DNA of 64,000 nt from Flavobacterium sp. HSC-32F16 (GTDB lineage: Bacteria; Bacteroidota; Bacteroidia; Flavobacteriales; Flavobacteriaceae). The notes under the pieces are model-generated. The model was not told the DNA's origin, made no database searches, and was given only the letters and a program-made list of their open reading frames with translations. The first letter of the stretch is position 1. Each line of letters opens with the position of its first letter. The DNA lies in assembly GCF_024171645.1 (NCBI RefSeq), contig NZ_JALKAC010000004.1, positions 186,001 to 250,000 on the forward strand, read 5' to 3'. The translations under genes and the position numbers were made by a program. Positions 61,577-64,000 of this stretch are shown one piece after another.

Positions 61577-62476
61577 TTATTCTTTTTCTAAAATAAAATC
61601 CTTTATGATTTTATCCATGTTAGAAGGCAGATCAGCATTTTTAATTTCAAAATGTTTTATATGCATTTCCGAAAGCCATTTAGTCCAATATGCTTTTATA
61701 ATTTTTTCTTCAAATGGATTATTTTTACTTGGATTTATTCCTAAAACCAATACTTCAAGATTTGACAAATCAGCATTTGTTTTAATGAAACCAAAATTTT
61801 CTTTATTGAATTTTTTCTGCCAGTCATTAGTATTTAAACCATTCTGTTTAATTAACTGTGGAGTTAAATAACTGGATAAATTTCCTTCTTTGATTTGTGT
61901 TCCTTCATAAAAGATATATCCATCAGTTAAAATAACCAGAATATTTCTGAAACCCTTATCAATACATTGATCCTGTACTTTGCTGTCGAAAAAGTTCCAA
62001 ATATCTGAACCAATGTATTTGTCATCTTTAATTGCCGATTCATAAATTGAAGCCGTTTTTGAAGAATAAGTATTATTTATAGAATTCAATAATTTTTTAG
62101 AAGCATTATCTTTATTAACCGAAATTCTCAATTCTTTAGAAATAGAATTAATTTCAGAGTTTTCCGGTTCAGGATTAAAGAATAATTGCATTTTGTCGTC
62201 AATCTGCCTCATTCTTTTTGATTTTAAATGCTGCGTAAAAGCTTCAGAAACTGATTTTATATATCCTAAATCCCGCTGATAAATTTCCATAGTTGAATTT
62301 GGATTTTTTTTGAGACTTATTCGATCCGATAAATCAATTAAGATGCTGATATTATAGTTTTCTGAAACGGAACTTTTAACGACTGTTTCTTTTTCGTCAT
62401 TCTTAGAATCTTCTTTGCACGAAAAGAATAAAATCAATAATAAAGACATCGAGATTCTTAGTGTAATTTTCCTCAT
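61577..62476 (-). CDS. VWA-like lipoprotein
   Basis: 299 residues. Lipobox LILFFSC, lipid Cys20. After a short linker the chain begins a Rossmann-type domain: NISILIDLSDRIS (48-54) sits where VWA proteins have DxSxS, though here it reads D-L-S-D-R; RNILVILTDGYIFYEG (TDG at 184-186) fits the MIDAS aspartate strand. LEVLVLGINPSKNNP forms a later strand. The envelope-facing location follows from the lipobox. It ends the three-gene operon TerB-like, coiled-coil membrane protein, this gene, whose spacer is 4 bp. Metal binding is unproven. Confidence 0.72.
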   Translation of the reverse strand: MRKITLRISMSLLLILFFSCKEDSKNDEKETVVKSSVSENYNISILIDLSDRISLKKNPNSTMEIYQRDLGYIKSVSEAFTQHLKSKRMRQIDDKMQLFFNPEPENSEINSISKELRISVNKDNASKKLLNSINNTYSSKTASIYESAIKDDKYIGSDIWNFFDSKVQDQCIDKGFRNILVILTDGYIFYEGTQIKEGNLSSYLTPQLIKQNGLNTNDWQKKFNKENFGFIKTNADLSNLEVLVLGINPSKNNPFEEKIIKAYWTKWLSEMHIKHFEIKNADLPSNMDKIIKDFILEKE

Positions 62477-62480
62477 GCTG

Positions 62481-63749
62481 TTAGTTTTTAGAATATACTA
62501 AATGTTGGAAATCTGGATCGACTAAATTTAGCTTGCTTAAATGTTCTTCTGAGTAAAGTTCACAGCTTTGTAAAAGTTCTTCTTTCTCTTTGTATGGTAA
62601 AGCCAATTCGGTGCCAATTGCCTGAAACCAACCTTCTTTGTATTGATGATGATAATGCAGATATTCTTTTACAGGAAAAACAAAACCATCTATTTTGGAT
62701 TGAAGTTCAGAGATTTTTCCGTTTATAGTAACAACCTGTTGTTTAAAATCATTGATTTTATTTATGTATTCTGTTTTTAGTTTTTCCAGATTAAGTAAAT
62801 TTTCTTTTTTACCTCTAATAAACGCTCGTATTTTATCAATGTTTTCAAATTCCTTCATTACAAAATCAAATACAAGTCCCCAGATTATATAGACTACAAA
62901 ACCAGCAAATATGATCATCCAGAATTCTGGTTCGCCAAGAGCAATGTTTAAATTATATGGCGAAGATTCGGTAGTTTTATTAAACTCGTATATTTTTTTC
63001 TCAATGATGTAAGCCAAAAGAGAATCGAATAAAAATGTAATAGCAAAAAGTGAAATGAGTCTAAAAACATTTTTAAGTCCTTTCCCTTTCTGCACCATAT
63101 GAATAACATAGCCTAATCCCATAAAAACAAACGGAATTGTAACAACCAAAACTCCTTCGAGCCAGCTCGCTTTGAATGCATTTGTAAAAGCATCGGCATC
63201 AAAAATGGCCGCGGTTAAGCTGTCATTTGAAAATTCTTTGAAAAAAGCAGAATAAGAAGCAGAAATATAAAACACCAAAACATAAAGTGTGATTGGCAGT
63301 AAAAGAATCAAGCCAATATAAAACTGAGCTTTTAAACCCTTTCCTTCCTCAATTCCATATTTGTCAGGATTGCGTTTAACTTCGATAATTTCATTTTTAA
63401 TTTGGTCGACATTATCATTAATATCCTGTTCTTTTTTCTCATAAATGCCAATTGCAGCTTCAGATTTTTTAAGTTCGGTTCTGTTTTTTTCCTGTTCTTC
63501 CCGATAAGGTTGTTTCAGTCTGTCTTGTTCCATTTTTTGTTTTCGGCATTGGTCTTCAAAACTCATATATAAATTTTGCAGACATGCTTTTAAAACAATT
63601 GGTTTTCCGGTTGCTTTGACAGATGCGGCGAAACCGCTTTGATAATACGTAATTCTAATTTGTTCCCTGTCATCTTCATTTTCTTCTACAATTTTAAAAG
63701 AAGAATCCTCAGATTTTTTTAAACTAAATAATTGAGCTAGTGGTTTCAT
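62481..63749 (-). CDS. Coiled-coil protein with four membrane helices, unknown family
   Basis: 422 residues. An N-terminal soluble part (1-65) is followed by a charged coiled coil (about 70-125, KQKMEQDRLKQPYREEQEKN). Then come four membrane helices (about 143-167, 197-218, 227-250, 277-299), and a second coiled coil (about 305-355) before a C-terminal domain. No enzymatic motif. 4 bp separate it from each neighbour (TerB-like upstream, VWA-like lipoprotein downstream), so the three products are probably made together and may form a membrane complex. Confidence 0.7.
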   Translation of the reverse strand: MKPLAQLFSLKKSEDSSFKIVEENEDDREQIRITYYQSGFAASVKATGKPIVLKACLQNLYMSFEDQCRKQKMEQDRLKQPYREEQEKNRTELKKSEAAIGIYEKKEQDINDNVDQIKNEIIEVKRNPDKYGIEEGKGLKAQFYIGLILLLPITLYVLVFYISASYSAFFKEFSNDSLTAAIFDADAFTNAFKASWLEGVLVVTIPFVFMGLGYVIHMVQKGKGLKNVFRLISLFAITFLFDSLLAYIIEKKIYEFNKTTESSPYNLNIALGEPEFWMIIFAGFVVYIIWGLVFDFVMKEFENIDKIRAFIRGKKENLLNLEKLKTEYINKINDFKQQVVTINGKISELQSKIDGFVFPVKEYLHYHHQYKEGWFQAIGTELALPYKEKEELLQSCELYSEEHLSKLNLVDPDFQHLVYSKN

Positions 63750-63753
63750 AAAA

Positions 63754-64000
63754 TTAGGTGTTTAGTTGACTAATAATTTCTTCTTTACCAATGTTTTTCT
63801 GAACACAATCAATAAGATAATCAGATAAATCATTGATGTTTTCTTCTAAAAAATCGAATTTTCTACAGTATTTTTTCAGCATATTCAATTCATCATCTGT
63901 AATTTTTTCATCTGCCCAAATAATTCTGGCAAGGTCATACAGATATTCAATTTTGGTATTTAAAGCTTCAGGGACTATGAATTCTGTGTTTACTGGATTT
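63754..64000 (-). CDS. TerB-like helical protein, C-terminal part (cut by window edge)
   Basis: I translated the last 81 codons on the minus strand, ending at TAA 63756-63754. IEYLYDLARIIWADEKITDD followed by ELNMLKKYCRKF has the TerB/DjlA-type pattern, in which 'A-x-A-D-x-x-I-xx-E-E' forms a helical metal-binding-like turn; DLSDYLIDCV follows. The N-terminal part is outside the window. Together with the next two genes it makes the operon discussed as the main unknown system. Confidence 0.65.
   Translation of the reverse strand, partial: NPVNTEFIVPEALNTKIEYLYDLARIIWADEKITDDELNMLKKYCRKFDFLEENINDLSDYLIDCVQKNIGKEEIISQLNT

Noticed and set aside
1..64000. tRNA or rRNA genes, transposases, prophage or plasmid origin
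   Set aside because: I looked for tRNA T-loop patterns, transposase motifs and integrase genes while reading the spacers and found none. A tRNAscan run would be decisive.

Overview
This 64 kb window is a low-GC chromosomal segment of a Bacteroidota bacterium, most likely a Flavobacterium near F. johnsoniae (genus inferred from protein families and intergenic repeat style, not from a search). Supporting signs are the Bacteroidota promoter form (TTG, about 20 bp, then TAnnTTTG) upstream of several genes, many MKK-type signal peptides and lipoproteins, RND and TolC efflux sets, and intergenic DNA full of palindromic repeats. I saw no rRNA, tRNA, CRISPR array, transposase or prophage.

Layout. 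1-1563: start of a CCA-adding enzyme, a repeat field, and yaaA. 1774-6398: tetR-tolC-emrA-emrB efflux operon, with twin palindromic operators before tetR. 6519-18213: a complete tryptophan operon (trpE, G, D, C, F, B, A) controlled by a leader peptide with three consecutive Trp codons and an attenuator. Four non-trp genes are interleaved in it and an M1 peptidase follows it. 18311-22572: a secreted beta-helix-type protein, a MarR/oxidoreductase/YceI operon and an outer-membrane protein that ends the glycerol operon. 22600-27380: glpF, glpK and glpD facing a DeoR-type regulator. 27449-30298: a structured repeat, two YeeE/YedE sulfur transporters and a metallo-beta-lactamase/rhodanese enzyme. 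30500-36349: a SUKH protein, an HD hydrolase, cydAB and small regulators. 36685-40707: TauE, a Crp/Fnr regulator, a rhodanese and GapN. 40919-45855: an M1 peptidase, an esterase-TPR protein, an ACT protein and a GNAT. 46038-52391: an RND efflux operon. 52493-59540: a DJ-1-like protein, a divergent DeoR/5'-nucleotidase pair, a TPR histidine kinase with a tiny Pro-rich lipoprotein, a 1 kb gene-free stretch, and a GH1 beta-glucosidase. 59752-64000: small envelope proteins, a YidD-like protein, and an unrecognised operon of a VWA-like lipoprotein, a four-helix coiled-coil membrane protein and a TerB-like protein cut by the window edge.

How it works together. The trp leader can sense charged tRNA-Trp through mutually exclusive hairpins. 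The glycerol, MarR, TetR and DeoR loci each carry a visible operator placed on their own promoter. Sulfur genes (MBL-rhodanese, YeeE pair, TauE, rhodanese) and a Crp/Fnr regulator are spread over 11 kb around cydAB, suggesting a sulfide/persulfide and respiration neighbourhood. The best candidate for an undescribed system is the right-edge TerB/coiled-coil/VWA operon. The structured repeat with a covarying closing stem, and the histidine kinase/Pro-rich lipoprotein pair with an unusual upstream region, come next.
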